Source: Fennellomyces sp. T-0311 (taxonomy: Eukaryota > Mucoromycota > Mucoromycetes > Mucorales > Lichtheimiaceae). From it: a stretch of DNA of 64,000 nt. The DNA lies in the NCBI GenBank assembly GCA_025266875.1, contig JALLLT010000004.1:682001-746000 (forward strand), in the 5' to 3' direction. How positions within the stretch are numbered: the stretch's first letter is position 1; each line of letters starts with the position of its first letter. Shown here piece by piece: positions 61,638 through 64,000 of this stretch. The notes beneath the pieces were generated by a model. The model worked only from the letters and a program-made list of their open reading frames with translations. It searched no databases and was not told where the DNA came from. Position numbers and translations under genes: made by a program.

Positions 61638-64000
61638 CTAAACACTGCTAGTTGGATCTTCCCCGTCAACTGTATCGCAGTATACTGTATCATCGCTGTC
61701 GAAGCAGACATATCCATCAGGACAGCTGAAAGGAATCCATCGGTTAAAGTTACAGGTCAGCCAGTCTGGAGACACACCATTTTCTATACATCGTGGATTG
61801 CCCCAACCTCGACAAGGATCAAAGGCAACTGGTCCAGACACTGTAGTTGTTGTCGCAACTGCTGAATTCGTTGTCGTCGCTACATCAGTCACTGTGATAG
61901 GCTCCGCGGTGTTAATAAGGACAGGGCTCTCAAGAGATGATGAGCTCTCCACCGTGGATGTACTCTCCACAAGTATCCTTGATGATCCTTCAGTTATCGT
62001 TTGCTGATTGTCTGTTCTTGTTGCGCTATCACCGTGTAACATCGACGAAGCATGCGTTGCAGCTGCTTGATCGGTAGTCTTTGTGGTGCTATCCCCAATT
62101 AGCCTTGATGATCCTGGAGTTACAGCTGGCTGTAGGGCAGTTATTGTTGTCCTATCCCCAATTAACCTTGACGACTCTTCGGTTACTGTTGGCTCTTCGG
62201 TAGCCCTTGTCGCATTATGGTCAATTAGCCTCGATGGACCTTCCGTGGCAGCTGCTTGTTCGGTAGTCCTTGTTGCGCTATCATCAATTAGCCTTGACGA
62301 TCCTTCTGTCACTGATGGTTGTTCATTCGTCTTTGTGGTAATATCCCCAATGAGCCTTGATGACCCTTCCGTTACTGCTGGTCGTTCGGTAGTCTTTGTC
62401 GCATTATCATCAGTTAGTCTTGATGAACCTTCCGTTACTGCTGGTTGATTGGTAGTCTTTGCGGTGCTACCACCAATTAGCCTTGATGATTCTTGAGTTA
62501 CAGCTGGCTGCTCGGTAGTTTTTGTGGCGCTATCCCCAATGAGCCTTGATGATCCTTCCGTTACCGGTGGCTGTTCAGTCATCTTTGTCGCATTATCACC
62601 AATTAACCTCGATGAACCTTCCGTGGCAGCTGGTTGTTGAGTAGTCTTTGTCGCATTATCACCAAATAACCTTGATGAGCCTTCTGTTACCGCTGGCTGT
62701 TGGGTAGTCTTTGTGGTACTACCACCAATTAGCCTTGATGATCCTTGAGTTACAGCTGGCTGTTCAGTAGCCCTTGTTGTGTTATCACCAATTAATATTG
62801 ATGAACCTTCTGTTATAACTGGTTGTTCGGTCGCCGTTGTCGCATTATCATCAATTAGTCTCGATGAACCTTCCGTTGACGCTGAGTGTTCGGCGGTCTT
62901 TGTGATACTATCGCCAATGAGCCTTGATGATCCTTCCGTTACTGCTGGTTGTTCGGTCATCTTTGTGGTTCTATCATCAATGAGCCTTGATGAACCCTCC
63001 GTTACAGCTGGTTGTTCGATAGTATTTGTCACAGTATCATCAATTAGTCTTGATGACCCTTCTGTGGCAGCTGCTTGTTCGGTAGTCCTTGTTGCATTAT
63101 CACCAATTAGCCCTGAAGAGCCTTCCGTTGGTACTGATTTCCTAGTGGTCTTTGTGGTACTATTTTCAATGAGTCTTGATGGTCCTTCCGTTACTGCTGA
63201 TTGTTCGGTAGTCCTTGTCTCATTATCATCAATTAGTCTCGATGAACCTTCCGTTGGCGCTGAGTGTTCGGCGGTCTTTGTGGTACTATCGCCAATGAGC
63301 CTTGATGATCCTTCCGTTACAGCTGGTTGTTCAGTAGTCTTTGCCGCATTATCATCAATTAGTCTTGAAGAGCCTTCCGTTCCCACTGGTTGTTCATTCG
63401 TCTTTGTGGTACTATCACCAATTAATCTTGATGACCCTTCCGTGGAAATTGCTTGTTGAGTAGTCTTTGCGGTACTATCGCTAGTTAACCTTGATGACCC
63501 ATCGATGGCAGCTGCTTGCTCGGTAGTCTTTGTCATATTATCATCAATTAGCCTTGATGAATCTTCCGTTATTACTGGCTGTTCGGTCGTCTCTGAGGTG
63601 CTAACGCCAATTAATCTTGATGACTCTTCCGTGGCAGCTGCTTGTTGAGTAGTCTTTGTTGCGTGATCACCGAATAACCTTGACGAGTCTCCTGTGGCGA
63701 CTGACTGTTCAGTGGTCTTTGTGGTGCTATCAGCAACGATCTTTGATGATCCTTCTGTCACTGGCAGCTGTACGATAGTCGTGGTTGTACTTTTACCGGT
63801 TAACGGCGAAGATCCTTCTGCTAAGGATGTTGCATACTTGCTCGTGTAGGTTGTACTATCGCCAAGTACCCTTGAAGACACTAGTGTAGCTGCTGGTTCG
63901 GTCATTGTCGCTGCTGTGCCTTCGCTAATCAGCTGTGAAGGTCCTTCCATCACTGATGTCGTATGTCCCTCAGTTTTAGTTGTACTGTCACCAAGTAATT
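61638..64000 (-). CDS. Repeat-rich cell-surface protein with CBM19-like C-terminus (partial, 5' end outside window)
   Basis: The frame is open from the right window edge to the stop at 61638, so at least 785 residues are visible and the start is missing. Residues from the edge to about 61970 are 32 or more repeats of 21 residues of the type 'TEGSSRLIGDSTTKTTEQPAV', rich in Ser/Thr and so probably O-mannosylated. A Thr/Val linker ('ATTTTVSGPVAFDP') leads to a compact six-cysteine domain, 'CRGWGNPRCIENG', 'LTCNFNRWIPFSCPDGYVC', '...YCDT', whose spacing resembles the chitin-binding CBM19 module. It is likely secreted and held in the chitin-rich wall, where the repeats act as a stalk. No membrane anchor follows the domain. 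An adhesin or wall-cover role is inferred. Confidence 0.75.
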   Translation of the reverse strand, partial: LLGDSTTKTEGHTTSVMEGPSQLISEGTAATMTEPAATLVSSRVLGDSTTYTSKYATSLAEGSSPLTGKSTTTTIVQLPVTEGSSKIVADSTTKTTEQSVATGDSSRLFGDHATKTTQQAAATEESSRLIGVSTSETTEQPVITEDSSRLIDDNMTKTTEQAAAIDGSSRLTSDSTAKTTQQAISTEGSSRLIGDSTTKTNEQPVGTEGSSRLIDDNAAKTTEQPAVTEGSSRLIGDSTTKTAEHSAPTEGSSRLIDDNETRTTEQSAVTEGPSRLIENSTTKTTRKSVPTEGSSGLIGDNATRTTEQAAATEGSSRLIDDTVTNTIEQPAVTEGSSRLIDDRTTKMTEQPAVTEGSSRLIGDSITKTAEHSASTEGSSRLIDDNATTATEQPVITEGSSILIGDNTTRATEQPAVTQGSSRLIGGSTTKTTQQPAVTEGSSRLFGDNATKTTQQPAATEGSSRLIGDNATKMTEQPPVTEGSSRLIGDSATKTTEQPAVTQESSRLIGGSTAKTTNQPAVTEGSSRLTDDNATKTTERPAVTEGSSRLIGDITTKTNEQPSVTEGSSRLIDDSATRTTEQAAATEGPSRLIDHNATRATEEPTVTEESSRLIGDRTTITALQPAVTPGSSRLIGDSTTKTTDQAAATHASSMLHGDSATRTDNQQTITEGSSRILVESTSTVESSSSLESPVLINTAEPITVTDVATTTNSAVATTTTVSGPVAFDPCRGWGNPRCIENGVSPDWLTCNFNRWIPFSCPDGYVCFDSDDTVYCDTVDGEDPTSSV
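61970..64000 (-). repeat. 63-bp coding minisatellite
   Basis: A tandem array with a 63-bp unit (21 codons), at least 32 units and continuing past the window edge. Many units alternate between two types, 'RLIGDSTTKT' and 'RLIDDNATKT', giving a partial 126-bp higher-order period between about 62200 and 63450. Units near both ends are more diverged. Because the unit is a multiple of three, all frames stay open over long stretches, which produces the spurious plus-strand ORFs. Confidence 0.85.

Noticed and set aside
62083..63459. Long plus-strand ORFs (62083-62448, 62779-63459) with their own internal repeats
   Set aside because: They are antisense shadows of the 63-bp minisatellite; a unit divisible by three keeps several frames open. 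The minus frame has the Cys domain and a proper end.
61970..64000. CRISPR-like array of regular repeats
   Set aside because: The repeats are adjacent coding units without spacers, and the genome is eukaryotic.

Overview
The window is eukaryotic nuclear DNA from a filamentous fungus, most likely an early-diverging Mucoromycota (Mucorales-like) species. The support is: genes split by many short GT-AG introns (mostly about 50-65 nt) with TACTAAT/CTGAC-like branch points; a Zn2Cys6 transcription factor, which is a fungal family; CRIPT, PPWD1 and an INO80C/Ies6 gene together; an expanded F-box/LRR family; and a Ser/Thr-rich repeat wall protein. The lineage is inferred from gene content only. All gene models were assembled by eye from frame, splice-site phase and family similarity, so exon edges are predictions.

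Layout. 1-8.5 kb is AT-rich and gene-poor: one MFS transporter (2.3-4.0 kb, -), decayed coding remnants, and a pseudogene (7.4-8.2 kb) of an orphan multi-pass membrane protein whose intact copy lies at 23.9-24.7 kb. 8.5-16.1 kb is compact: an alpha/beta hydrolase, a 102-residue coiled-coil protein, CRIPT, a secreted Cys-rich protein and a large P5B-type ATPase with an unusual N-terminal lumenal domain. 16.1-25 kb is loose and rearranged: a broken F-box/LRR gene, one copy of a LEA2-like membrane protein, a foldback-type inverted repeat and the intact orphan membrane gene. 25.1-33.2 kb holds Cu/Zn superoxide dismutase, TATDN1-like nuclease, proteasome ATPase Rpt2, INO80 subunit Ies6, an ankyrin protein and the second LEA2-like copy. 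33.2-36.7 kb is a 3.5 kb AT-rich desert. 36.7-55.5 kb is compact: SDR, F-box/LRR protein, PPWD1 cyclophilin, TBC1D5-like RabGAP, Zn2Cys6 factor, PDP-type PP2C phosphatase, NAD kinase and a PHD-finger protein. After another desert (55.5-59.6 kb) come a GRF-zinc-finger protein with a decayed, truncated SMARCAL1-like ATPase lobe and, running off the right edge, a giant repeat protein built on a 63-bp minisatellite.

Most genes are housekeeping and not functionally linked. Shared themes are chromatin and DNA maintenance (Ies6, PHD, GRF/SMARCAL1-like, TATDN1), protein turnover (Rpt2, F-box) and redox/mitochondrial metabolism (SOD1, PDP-type phosphatase, NAD kinase). The most notable observations are the 477-residue GRF plus SMARCAL1-like pseudo-ATPase with all three visible ATPase motifs changed; initiator codons interrupted by introns in two divergent neighbours (Rpt2 and Ies6); the Cys-rich lumenal extension and altered core motifs of the P5B ATPase; the 0.8 kb foldback element; and two independent segmental duplications inside the window.
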